From contig CAYGCQ010000004.1 of assembly GCA_964348455.1 (NCBI GenBank), positions 1-63,035 on the forward strand: a stretch of 63,035 nt of DNA. Direction: 5' to 3'. Source of the stretch: UBA10133 sp964348455 (GTDB taxonomy: Bacteria; Patescibacteriota; Microgenomatia; UBA1400; MFAQ01). The translations under genes and the position numbers were made by a program. The notes under the pieces were generated by a model. That model did no database searches. It saw nothing but the letters and a program-made list of their open reading frames with translations, and was not told the DNA's origin. Shown piece after piece: positions 42,306 to 49,628 of this stretch. How positions within the stretch are numbered: the first letter of the stretch is position 1; every line of letters starts with the position of its first letter.

Positions 42306-43169
42306 ATGCGTGGATTAGGATTTTCAACTATCATTGGTTGTTTAAGCCAGGGCGAGAAGTTGATGGGCGTTTCCCCTTCAGACTGGATGAGTTCTCATCC
42401 TGGAGCGGAACTGTTTATGGAACGCCAGGCAGGCTGGAGAGAAAGTCTCGAACGGTTTGGTGAAGAGTTAAGGTCGTTTGCTACAAATGACCCCACTGAA
42501 GTGGCAAAAAAAGCTTCAGAATGGAATATGCGATTGGCGATGCCCCCGACATTCCCGAACGGTTCGATTTATATGATCAGCCAGCTTAAAGAGCTGATCG
42601 AGTGGGCCGTTGCAGGATCAGTTGTTTCGGGCCGACCATGGCCAGAATTCAGACTCAAAGGACACTCTGTCAGTTTTCATATCCATGGAGGCTCTCGGGA
42701 GCCCGTCGTGTCCTTGATGACGAAAAAAGAAGGGGATATCGTGTACCTGACCCGATGGAATCAGCCACTAGATGGTTTTGATTTGCTCAGGCAAATTGAA
42801 AAAATCGAAGCGGGCATGGTCGAGCAGGACAATTTTTCGGGGGTCGATATTCCTTGTGTCAAAGCCGAAGTCGAGCCTGATCTTGGTTGGCTTCTTGGAA
42901 TGAAAAACATGGATTGGTTCGTTGCCTATGCAAAGCAGCGGATTGAGTTCGGAATGAATCGGTTTGGCTTTGCTCAGAGGGAAGAAACCGTAATGGTGAC
43001 TATGAGAGGAATTGCTCCAGCCCCCAGACCAATTTATCAGCTTTCACCGAATGGAGAAAGCTTCTTGTTTTGGAGACGGAGAAGTGGAGTGAAATTCCCT
43101 GTCTCGATGTATCAGTTCGACCAGGTCGATTTTAAGGATCCGGGCGACCTGAAAAATATAGTTGCGTAG
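42306..43169 (+). CDS. Hypothetical soluble protein
   Basis: 287 residues, preceded by AAAGGAGAGTG. Contains ASEWNMRLAMPPTFPNGSIY and GHSVSFHIHGGSREPVVSLM; no recognised domain. It is 3 bp downstream of the previous gene and ends in a strong terminator. Confidence 0.75.
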   Translation: MRGLGFSTIIGCLSQGEKLMGVSPSDWMSSHPGAELFMERQAGWRESLERFGEELRSFATNDPTEVAKKASEWNMRLAMPPTFPNGSIYMISQLKELIEWAVAGSVVSGRPWPEFRLKGHSVSFHIHGGSREPVVSLMTKKEGDIVYLTRWNQPLDGFDLLRQIEKIEAGMVEQDNFSGVDIPCVKAEVEPDLGWLLGMKNMDWFVAYAKQRIEFGMNRFGFAQREETVMVTMRGIAPAPRPIYQLSPNGESFLFWRRRSGVKFPVSMYQFDQVDFKDPGDLKNIVA

Positions 43170-43176
43170 TATATTT

Positions 43177-43203
43177 GGAGTCTCGAAGGAGGCTCCATTT
43201 TTT
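43177..43203 (+). terminator. Intrinsic terminator with TTTTTTGTGCC trailer
   Basis: GGAGTCTC-GAA-GGAGGCTCC followed by six T and GTGCCTAAGG. Confidence 0.88.
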
Positions 43204-43216
43204 GTGCCTAAGGAAA

Positions 43217-43388
43217 CCCCGCACAAGGGTTTGTAAGGTTGAGAGTCGCAAACCTTGTGCGGGGATGAATTGGGCAAGCATTGCACCAAAGGTGCTTTGC
43301 TCTGGAATCATGAGAAGCCCTCGGCTTCTCATGAGAATACAATCAGGAAACCCCGGACATCGCCAAGCTGAAAGCTTGCTGTCCGGGG
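43217..43388. repeat. Array of four strong hairpins
   Basis: Four inverted repeats in a row: 43217-43264 (CCCCGCACAAGGGTTTG paired with CAAACCTTGTGCGGGG), 43277-43301 (AGCA-TT-GCACC paired with GGTGC-TT-TGCT), 43308-43334 (TCATGAGAAGCC paired with GGCTTCTCATGA), 43351-43388 (CCCCGGACA ... TGTCCGGGG with inner AAGC/GCTT). The first and last both follow AGGAAA. No T tract follows any, so they are not simple terminators. Confidence 0.88.
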
Positions 43389-43443
43389 AGGACGTCATTT
43401 GTGTATAATAATGCTTAGACTGCACTTTGAAGGAGAAAATATT

Positions 43444-43641
43444 ATGAAAATGCTTAGGTCTTTCTGGCGTAAGATTGACATTAAGAATAACTGGCCATGG
43501 TATTTAGTGCTATTGGTAGGAGTTGGCTTTGTGGTTCTACCCTCGATTACATTGTCGATATCAGCCGAGTTTCTTTTGGTAGTTATCGGATTAATAGTGA
43601 TTCTTGCGGTGATGGTTTTTACTTCCGGTGGAAGAAGGTAG
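43444..43641 (+). CDS. Small two-helix membrane protein
   Basis: 65 residues from ATG 43444 (GAAGGAGAAAATATT upstream; TATAAT at 43404-43409). Two membrane helices (WYLVLLVGVGFVVLPSITL and FLLVVIGLIVILAVMVF), basic ends. It has its own terminator. Function unknown. Confidence 0.75.
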   Translation: MKMLRSFWRKIDIKNNWPWYLVLLVGVGFVVLPSITLSISAEFLLVVIGLIVILAVMVFTSGGRR

Positions 43642-43648
43642 TGTTATC

Positions 43649-43676
43649 AGGAGTCTCAAAGGAGACTCCTATTTTT
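43649..43676 (+). terminator. Intrinsic terminator
   Basis: AGGAGTCTC-AAAG-GAGACTCCT followed by A and five T. Confidence 0.85.
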
Positions 43677-43712
43677 GTGCTGATAAATATTTGGTGTATC
43701 ATCTTTATATAT

Positions 43713-44492
43713 ATGGAAAATAAGAAGAAAGAAGTTGTTTATGCTTTTATTGATAGTCAAAATTTGAACTTGGGAGTAAGAAATGACATAAGGACTAAGG
43801 ACGGAAAACACTTTCGTTACAAAGGCTGGAACTTAGACTTTGCTAAGTTTTATGCTTATCTCCGAGACGAAATGCATGTTGAAAAGTCTTTTATCTTTAT
43901 CGGCTTCATGGCTGACAATCAGGAGTTATATGACTCTCTTACGAAGATTGGCTATGTGATGGTCTACAAGCCCTTACTTGAGGTAACGGGGGAAGCATCG
44001 GAAGTGAAAATTAAGGGGAACATCGATGCCGAGTTGGTGATGCACACAATGATCAATTTTCCTAAGTATGATAAAGCCATAATCGTGTCCGGAGATGGGG
44101 ATTTTCAGTGCTTGGTAGAGTACTTAGAACAGCAGAAGAAGCTAGCAAAAATTATTATTCCTAATACCTGGACATACTCCTCACTTTTGGAACCTTATAA
44201 AGCCTTTTTCTTGAACATCAATGACTTGAAGAAAAAACTCAGCTACACTCACAAGAAGAAGGCGGCGGAAGAGCCTAAAGTAAAAGAGGATCATGCAAAA
44301 ACTTCGACGGGCAGAATGTCACCCTTCGGTTTCGCTCACGGCAGGCAAATTCGCAATGACGGCAATCGAGGGAAGAACGAGGTAAAGAAAGGTGAGAATA
44401 TTCCAGTAAGGGTGGAGAAAAAAGTGGAAGTGTTTCCAGGAAAAAAGAATGAAGAAAAAAAACCTGAAGAAAGACACGTTCGGTTTCACTGA
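43713..44492 (+). CDS. NYN-domain (PIN-like) RNase-type protein with repeat-encoded linker
   Basis: 259 residues from ATG 43713. The NYN domain (LabA/DUF88 type) has VVYAFIDSQNLNLGVRND with a catalytic Asp, GNIDAELVMHTMINFPKYDK, and IIVSGDGDFQCLVEYL. It probably cleaves RNA. The C-terminal tail is basic. Residues about 196-218 (TSTGRMSPFGFAHGRQIRND) are encoded by a dispersed repeat in frame. TATCAT ends 8 nt before the ATG. Confidence 0.85.
   Translation: MENKKKEVVYAFIDSQNLNLGVRNDIRTKDGKHFRYKGWNLDFAKFYAYLRDEMHVEKSFIFIGFMADNQELYDSLTKIGYVMVYKPLLEVTGEASEVKIKGNIDAELVMHTMINFPKYDKAIIVSGDGDFQCLVEYLEQQKKLAKIIIPNTWTYSSLLEPYKAFFLNINDLKKKLSYTHKKKAAEEPKVKEDHAKTSTGRMSPFGFAHGRQIRNDGNRGKNEVKKGENIPVRVEKKVEVFPGKKNEEKKPEERHVRFH
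44300..44368. repeat. In-frame repeat insertion within the NYN gene
   Basis: CTTCGACGGGCAGAATGTCA ... AAATTCGCAATGACGGCAA, related to the dispersed palindromes outside genes. Confidence 0.7.
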
Positions 44493-44520
44493 GCAGTTTT
44501 TTTTTAAACTCGGCGTTGGA

Positions 44521-44562
44521 GATTGCTTCGGTTCAGGACTGCCTGAAACTCGCAATGACGCG
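44521..44562. repeat. Dispersed palindromic repeat ('gattgcttc...gcaatgacg' type)
   Basis: GATTGCTTCGG ... CTCGCAATGACG with inverted ends; related to 14594-14624. Confidence 0.55.
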
Positions 44563-44630
44563 TTTATGACTAGGGAATGACAATTTTCTTCAGCAAGAAA
44601 GAGATGAAACAAGACAACAAAAGACCGGAA

Positions 44631-44741
44631 ATAAGAGCTTAGTCCTCCTCCTATCAATAACAGTTATTATTGATATGTCGTTGGGCGTTTTCTCTTATAT
44701 CTGGCGCCGATAATCGCTTTGCTTAATATCGTCTGGATATA
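44631..44741. repeat. Type B nested-hairpin element upstream of yraN
   Basis: ATAAGAGCTTAGTCC, hairpin TATCAATAA ... TTATTGATA, TTTTCTCTTATA, then ATATC ... GATAT nested hairpin. The outer TAAGAG/CTCTTA pair is conserved, but stem sequences differ from other copies. It ends 7 bp before the yraN ATG and may supply its -10 region (GATATAG). Confidence 0.72.
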
Positions 44742-44748
44742 GGGCTAT

Positions 44749-45264
44749 ATGAAAAATAATAATAAAGTAACTGGTAATCGAGGAGAAAATATTGCAACGG
44801 AGTATCTGTTGAAAAAGGGTTACAAGATAGAAGAGAGAAATTTTCGTACTCGATTTGGTGAGATAGACATAGTCTGCTGGGACGGTCAAATCTTAGTGTT
44901 TGTGGAGGTCAAGACAAAAATAGGTCATGATTTTGGTGAGCCGGAGGAGATGTTCAATAAAAACAAAATGTCGCAGGTAAAAAGGATGGGGGAAATCTAC
45001 ATAATTGAAAAAAAACAAAAACTTGAAAAAGCAAATTATAAAAAATTGGTACCTGTCATGCCGGACTTGATCCGGCATCCAGGAAATTATATAGATTCCG
45101 GGTCGGTGCCCGGAATGACAAGTAATAATAAAACTAGTGGTGTCCTTCAAGGAGACTCCTTTGGAGGAAGGTGGAATGGTGGTTGCAGGGTGGATATGGT
45201 TGGGATTGTCTTGACAGAAAATGGGGAAATAGAGAAACTGGAACACTACGAGGCGGTGTACTAA
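44749..45264 (+). CDS. yraN: UPF0102 / YraN family endonuclease-like protein with repeat insertion
   Basis: 171 residues. The UPF0102 core is clear: GNRGENIATEYLLKKGYKI, ERNFRTRFGEIDIVCWD, LVFVEVKTK, then CRVDMVGIVLTE. It is a restriction-endonuclease-like fold linked to DNA processing. Between the core and CRVDMVGI are residues about 102-145 (VMPDLIRHPGNYIDSGSVPG and MTSNNKTS) encoded by a type A palindrome and a second repeat, absent from typical family members. The frame is intact. Confidence 0.87.
   Translation: MKNNNKVTGNRGENIATEYLLKKGYKIEERNFRTRFGEIDIVCWDGQILVFVEVKTKIGHDFGEPEEMFNKNKMSQVKRMGEIYIIEKKQKLEKANYKKLVPVMPDLIRHPGNYIDSGSVPGMTSNNKTSGVLQGDSFGGRWNGGCRVDMVGIVLTENGEIEKLEHYEAVY
45055..45119. 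repeat. In-frame type A palindrome within yraN
   Basis: GTCATGCCGG ... CCGGCATCCAG, spacer, AGATTCCGGG ... CCCGGAATGAC: the same two-hairpin layout as intergenic copies. Confidence 0.85.
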
Positions 45265-45383
45265 AGGAAATCAACACTATGGGAGAGATAATTAATCAAT
45301 ATTGTGGCTGGAATGTGTGTTGTAGTATAATTACAGGGTATAATTCAATTTCTGTTCTTTAAAAAAAAGAAAGTGAGGTTTTC

Positions 45384-46439
45384 GTGAAAAGAACCGCTGT
45401 GTTGTTTTTTCTCCTGTATTTTTCCCTGGTTTCGTGCCAATCCCAGGCTCCAGCTTCCCCAAGTCCTATCCAAACCGAGACAGCTTTGGGTTTTGGGAGT
45501 CCCTGCCCAGCCGAATTTACAGATTTGGCCGAGCTTGAGGGGCGAAATCTTCAAGTTAATGTGGTAGCTGACGGGTCATATTGTCTTATGGACATTGCTA
45601 CACAGGTGACGTATAGCGTAAGTAGGTCCAATGAAAATCAGTTACGTTATATCGGTTACGAAGTGGATATGCATGGACTGACAGTTCAGTCTGACTATGC
45701 GATTAAAGTTGCTCAAAAAGGGAAGTTGTCTGAAGCGTTCAGCAATTTCGAGAGTACAGTCTATGATATTGTAAGTGATAAGACTTTTGAAAAGATATAT
45801 CCGACAGTGACGGACCTTGAGTTTCTTGGAGAGTGGGAGATATTCCGACAGAATGTAATCAGTCATTTCTCGGATATTATTTCTATTCCCAGCTGGATGG
45901 AATATACCGAGTTTAATGGTTACTTTACTCCCTCAATTGCTTGCTGGGTGAGCCACGCATACAAAGACTCCGTCAAAATTGCAGAAGAGTTTGCTTATTG
46001 TCAGACTAATAATGGCTACGGCTTCATTAATGTTTCAACCTACATGTTTCTGGAAGGTGATCAGCCGGAAATTTCAGCACTGATAGCTGTGTTGCCTGAG
46101 AATGGTGACACTCCGACTATTTTGACTCCAGGACAAGTTCAAGATGATTTGAAATTTGTAGGGTGCTTTCCGGTCGAAGGTTCCATCAGTGTTGACCCTT
46201 TGTGGGTAGACGACGGGAAGGATAGACAGTATTTCTTCCATTATTTGAATGTCGCATACTCAGGGGTGGGATTTTCCAATATGGACTACCCAGTATCACC
46301 CGTTGGGGTGGTGTTTGAGTACAAGGGTATCACGTATGGAGATGTCATACCCGCGAGAGCCACGGTTGAATTTGTTTCGTGGTTCAATCATGGATACAAT
46401 TTGTACAAGTTCATTTTGCCCGATTCGTGTTTGGAATAG
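45384..46439 (+). CDS. Putative lipoprotein
   Basis: 351 residues from a GTG start (GTGAGG upstream; TATAAT at 45326-45331). Lipoprotein signal MKRTAVLFFLLYFSLVSCQS with lipobox LVSC. The mature part has two beta-rich repeats or domains (ATQVTYSVSRSNENQLRYIG; LRAIL-like segments not identified) and two Cys-containing regions. No family recognised. Confidence 0.78.
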   Translation: MKRTAVLFFLLYFSLVSCQSQAPASPSPIQTETALGFGSPCPAEFTDLAELEGRNLQVNVVADGSYCLMDIATQVTYSVSRSNENQLRYIGYEVDMHGLTVQSDYAIKVAQKGKLSEAFSNFESTVYDIVSDKTFEKIYPTVTDLEFLGEWEIFRQNVISHFSDIISIPSWMEYTEFNGYFTPSIACWVSHAYKDSVKIAEEFAYCQTNNGYGFINVSTYMFLEGDQPEISALIAVLPENGDTPTILTPGQVQDDLKFVGCFPVEGSISVDPLWVDDGKDRQYFFHYLNVAYSGVGFSNMDYPVSPVGVVFEYKGITYGDVIPARATVEFVSWFNHGYNLYKFILPDSCLE

Positions 46440-46516
46440 GAAATTGCCCCGCCGGAAGGTGGAGTATTTTATGTCAAAAAATGTCCCGTGACTGTAAAAT
46501 TTGACCGTGGGGATGG

Positions 46517-46522
46517 TAAAAT
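46517..46522 (+). promoter_or_regulatory. -10 box of a probably leaderless ndk transcript
   Basis: GGTAAAAT ends 6 nt before the ndk ATG; the short gap also contains GGAGG. Confidence 0.6.
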
Positions 46523-46528
46523 TGGAGG

Positions 46529-47014
46529 ATGAATAAAACCGAAAAAACTTTAGTTTTGATAAAACCTGACGCTGTTCAGAGAAATTTGATAGGAGAAGTT
46601 GTGGCTCGATTTGAAAAAAAAGGATTTAAGATTGTGGCCATGAAAATGGTGCAACTTGATGATGATATTCTGAAAAAATGGTATCACGAATATAAAGATG
46701 CTGCTTTTTTCCCTCAGATTGCCAGCTATATGTCTTGGACACCAATCATTGCTATGGTACTAGAAGGTTATAATGCAGTTGAGCTGGTGAGGAGAATTAT
46801 CGGAACCAGAAAGGGTTATGAGGCTGAGGCTGGATCGGTAAGAGGTGACTTTGGCATGAGTGGTGGAAATAATCTAGTCCATGCTTCCGATTCTGCTGAA
46901 AATGCTAAGAGGGAAATGGGAATTGTTTTTAAGGATGAAGAAATCTTTGAATACAAGACTATCACTGAGCAGTTGATCTACAGTGAGGATGAACTGGGTG
47001 GTGTGTTTCGATAG
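46529..47014 (+). CDS. ndk: Nucleoside diphosphate kinase
   Basis: 161 residues. TLVLIKPDAVQRNLIGEVV at the start, and the phospho-acceptor His in NNLVHASDSAENAKREMG. It interconverts nucleoside di- and triphosphates. The length is near 150-160, so it is complete, with a C-terminal extension. It belongs to the leaderless class. Confidence 0.96.
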   Translation: MNKTEKTLVLIKPDAVQRNLIGEVVARFEKKGFKIVAMKMVQLDDDILKKWYHEYKDAAFFPQIASYMSWTPIIAMVLEGYNAVELVRRIIGTRKGYEAEAGSVRGDFGMSGGNNLVHASDSAENAKREMGIVFKDEEIFEYKTITEQLIYSEDELGGVFR

Positions 47015-47116
47015 AGTATTTGTGCCTGATTAGGCATGATTGTTCATATTATCGGATAAGATATGGTATAATTTGTTGGATTTAGGCACGTTCAAATTTG
47101 AATTTGGAGGCAAAAA

Positions 47117-47899
47117 ATGGAATGTCCGCAGTGTGGCGAGAATGAAGTTGTGTTCACCAGTAATTATGTTGTAAGAGTTAATTGTAGTCACTGCCTGTAC
47201 TCAGCGACTTTGGGGGACTATGTCCAGAAGATGCTGGGAGAAAATTATCGAGTTTCTCACATTTCAAGCAACGAGTACGCTGTCACGTACCAGTTTTCGA
47301 GTGATGTGATGGGGGATACCTTGTCTGGGTGGACTGGACGTCTGTCCTTTCTTGGTGAGCTCAAGAGTAACGCAGCGGTTTCGGTTAGGCTTAAAGTAGA
47401 CAAGCCAAGCCTCTGTGGTGATTTTGTCGCCGGATTGAAAAGTATCTTTGGGGAGACTCTGAGATTGAATGTATATCAGACCGGTGTGGATCGCGGCTTT
47501 TCAGCTTGTCCTGTTTGTGAGAAGCCTGATAAGCTTGGTCGGGGTAACTCTGGTTGGATAATCCTGGATTGTACCCATCACTTTGAGATTGGAATTATGA
47601 ACTGGGTAAAATCAGTTGTTTTGGCTAACTCTGATCTGTTCCTTACCTCAGAAGAGAGTGATTACAGTTTTAAGGTTAGGCGAGATGTTTTGATACCAGC
47701 ATACTTTCCTCTCTTTCAGTCTCCAAAAATACAACGAGAACTGGTTGCCGAGGTTAGTCTCCGGTATGGAGAGGATAAAACTGTTCTGGCTGTCAAGTTC
47801 ATTGGAAGTGAAGGTCTGAGGCAGGGTTTTGATGATCTTTTAGCTACACTGAGAGAAAGACTCGTGGCACGTAGCTTTCAGATTATCGAGATCAAATAA
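47117..47899 (+). CDS. Zinc-ribbon-containing hypothetical protein
   Basis: 260 residues. The N-terminal zinc ribbon MECPQCGENEVVFTSNY with a second pair (NCSHC), and another Cys pair in the middle (CPVCEKPDKL), suggest two metal sites. C-terminal region without recognised domain. SD-led (TTGGAGGCAAAAA), TATAAT at 47067-47072, own terminator. Confidence 0.78.
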   Translation: MECPQCGENEVVFTSNYVVRVNCSHCLYSATLGDYVQKMLGENYRVSHISSNEYAVTYQFSSDVMGDTLSGWTGRLSFLGELKSNAAVSVRLKVDKPSLCGDFVAGLKSIFGETLRLNVYQTGVDRGFSACPVCEKPDKLGRGNSGWIILDCTHHFEIGIMNWVKSVVLANSDLFLTSEESDYSFKVRRDVLIPAYFPLFQSPKIQRELVAEVSLRYGEDKTVLAVKFIGSEGLRQGFDDLLATLRERLVARSFQIIEIK

Positions 47900-47905
47900 T
47901 TATGT

Positions 47906-47932
47906 CGCCCCGCAGATTTGCGGGGCGTTTTT
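47906..47932 (+). terminator. Intrinsic terminator
   Basis: CGCCCCGCA-GATT-TGCGGGGCG followed by T run. Confidence 0.9.
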
Positions 47933-47947
47933 ATAAGGAGAGATAAT

Positions 47948-48277
47948 ATGAATCCTGTGTTGCACGGTACCCTTAAGAGACTGTTCGCTTTTTTGGGAAA
48001 TTTGATTTTTTGGCCATTAACGATGCTCTTTGTGTTGGTGTCCGGTTGGAAGCAGGCATTGTCTGCGATGACGATTACTCTTGTCGCTTGGCAGATAGCT
48101 AAGAAAGCTGCAATCGCGCTCTTGTTTCCTGTAACACTTTACTGGTACTTGGGAACAGGTTTGATTGTGGCTGTTTTGTTTAGTTACCTGTTTGGGACCT
48201 TTAAAAATGCAATATTCGTGTATCCGACAATCGGAGTGTTTGGGGTTTGGTTGGGGATAGTGTGGAGTTTGGTCTGA
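47948..48277 (+). CDS. Small polytopic membrane protein
   Basis: 109 residues from ATG 47948; a longer frame starts inside the upstream terminator. Four hydrophobic stretches (FAFLGNLIFWPLTMLFVLV, IAKKAAIALLFPVTLYWYL, LIVAVLFSYLF, IGVFGVWLGIVW). SD is AAGGAGAGATAAT. Function unknown. Confidence 0.77.
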   Translation: MNPVLHGTLKRLFAFLGNLIFWPLTMLFVLVSGWKQALSAMTITLVAWQIAKKAAIALLFPVTLYWYLGTGLIVAVLFSYLFGTFKNAIFVYPTIGVFGVWLGIVWSLV

Positions 48278-48280
48278 TAT

Positions 48281-48307
48281 CGCCCCGCTTAAGGCGGGGC
48301 TTTTTTT
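48281..48307 (+). terminator. Intrinsic terminator with GTGCC trailer
   Basis: GCCCCGC-TTAA-GGCGGGGC followed by seven T, then GTGCCTGAAG. Confidence 0.9.
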
Positions 48308-48398
48308 GTGCCTGAAGTCATGCCTGTACTAGCTATAGGACTGTGTTTGATGGTAAAATTGCGGGGTATCTGAGTTCATTGATATAAAAGGAGACAAT

Positions 48399-48701
48399 GT
48401 GAGCAAAATTGCCGATTGGTTTAAGAGAAATTTTTATGTAAGAATAGGATCACCTGACGTTAAGGTTGTGGAGACCGACCTTGTTCGGTTCTCGACCGAA
48501 GGTCTGATGTTGAGGAGAATTGTTGGGTGCCAAGAGGCTGAACTGCCTGCTGGTGAGTATTCAATCCTGAAAGTTGAAAACCCTTATGGCTTTGACATGC
48601 CTTGGGGTTTGGTGGTTGGGACTGATCTTGGCGCAGCACTTCCGTGCTGGGTGGATTGGGAAGAAGACGGTTCTTTGGTCGTTATAGAGGAGGTATCATG
48701 A
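48399..48701 (+). CDS. Small hypothetical protein (100 residues)
   Basis: GTG start with AAAGGAGACAAT upstream; TAAAAT at 48354-48359. It begins MSKIADWFKRNFYVRIGSPD, mixed beta, no motif. It overlaps the next start by 4 bp (ATGA), so the two are co-translated. Confidence 0.75.
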   Translation: MSKIADWFKRNFYVRIGSPDVKVVETDLVRFSTEGLMLRRIVGCQEAELPAGEYSILKVENPYGFDMPWGLVVGTDLGAALPCWVDWEEDGSLVVIEEVS

Positions 48702-49201
48702 GAAAACATAGCGATCGGATTAACTTGATGGGTTTTATTCCAGTCAAAAAGGCTATTGTGGCGGATATAGCACCGTGGCCGGTTGGAGCGAATATCGTTC
48801 GAGTAAGAGTGGCAAAAGTGTTTTGGATCAAATCAGGAAAGGGCGGGGATGTGTCTGTTGGTCCCGGGGAACATTTGTTTCTCAGAACTGCATTTGATAA
48901 GTCTCCAGTGTACTTAATTCCTCAAAAACGATCTAGCTTGTCGCAGAGAAGGATTCTGGAGTTGGTGGCTAGTGGTCATATCGTGGTTTTGGGGAGTCTT
49001 TCTACTCAAGATCTTTTAAAGGAAGCTGGACTAGAATCTCTTCGAGATGATTCTGATGATGGTGCTTGGAAAATTGAAGATGGGAAGCTCGTATATCCCG
49101 CTCCAAAAGGCAAAAAAATCACTTTAGATGATTCTGATGGAGATATGCCGTGGGTTAGAGTAAATGGCAGGCTTGTCTATTGGAGTAAAAGATACGATTA
49201 A
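48698..49201 (+). CDS. Hypothetical protein, second gene of an overlapping pair
   Basis: 167 residues from ATG 48698 (AGAGGAGGTATC upstream). It begins MRKHSDRINLMGFIPVKKAI and has YPAPKGKKITLDDSDGDMPW. No domain recognised. A terminator follows. Confidence 0.75.
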   Translation: MRKHSDRINLMGFIPVKKAIVADIAPWPVGANIVRVRVAKVFWIKSGKGGDVSVGPGEHLFLRTAFDKSPVYLIPQKRSSLSQRRILELVASGHIVVLGSLSTQDLLKEAGLESLRDDSDDGAWKIEDGKLVYPAPKGKKITLDDSDGDMPWVRVNGRLVYWSKRYD

Positions 49202-49210
49202 TTTAATTAG

Positions 49211-49234
49211 GCCGTCCGTAAAGGGCGGCTTTTT
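49211..49234 (+). terminator. Intrinsic terminator
   Basis: GCCGTCC-GTAAA-GGGCGGC followed by five T and GTGAC. Confidence 0.88.
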
Positions 49235-49270
49235 GTGACTTGAACGTAGTAAAATTGGGAGGTTGGTATT

Positions 49271-49343
49271 CGGGGTGTAGTGAATCGGCTATCACGCTCC
49301 GTTCGGAACGGAGAGACACGCAGTTCAATTCTGCGCACCCCGA
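49271..49343 (+). tRNA. tRNA-Pro (anticodon CGG)
   Basis: Acceptor CGGGGTG/CACCCCG with the C1:G72 pair typical of tRNA-Pro, anticodon stem CTCCG-TTCGGAA-CGGAG, T-arm CGCAG-TTCAATT-CTGCG, discriminator A. Confidence 0.93.
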
Positions 49344-49355
49344 CAAAATGATATT

Positions 49356-49532
49356 CGGGGATGTAAGAGCTTGCTCGTCATCCTTTCAATAACAAGACTG
49401 TTATTGAAAAGTCCTTCCTGTGCTTCCTCTTATTTCCGCTCATAACTTCGTTATGATGCTTGGAAATAGTGAATCGGCTATCATGCTCCGTTCGGAACGG
49501 AGAGACACGCAGTTCAATTCTGCGCACCCCGA
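49356..49532 (+). pseudogene. Second tRNA-Pro copy split by a type B element
   Basis: The 5' bases CGGGGATG (49356-49363) are separated from the remainder (TAGTGAATCGGCTATCA onward, 49467-49532) by the element at 49364-49466. The 3' part is nearly identical to the intact copy at 49271. The break falls at tRNA positions 7/8, so a normal acceptor stem cannot form without removal of the insert. Confidence 0.78.
49364..49466. repeat. Type B nested-hairpin element inside a tRNA-Pro copy
   Basis: TAAGAGCTTGCTCG, hairpin TTTCAATAAC ... GTTATTGAAA, GTGCTTCCTCTTA, hairpin ATTTCC ... ATAAC/GTTAT ... GGAAAT. Layout as at 31681-31818. Confidence 0.82.
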
Positions 49533-49592
49533 CAAAATTTATTGTTTTCTTGATTTATCCATGCATTATACTAATTCAATATTTTTTTAGAC

Positions 49593-49621
49593 AAAAAAAT
49601 CCCCACCGATTGGTGGGGATT
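49593..49621 (-). terminator. Intrinsic terminator (minus strand)
   Basis: ATCCCCACC-AATC-GGTGGGGAT followed by T run on the minus strand; ends the radical SAM gene. Confidence 0.88.
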
Positions 49622-49628
49622 GGGGAAA

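Noticed and set aside
49356..49532. tRNA-Pro with an intron
   Set aside because: The break is at position 7/8 in the acceptor/D junction, not in the anticodon loop, and the insert matches a dispersed element found elsewhere without tRNAs.
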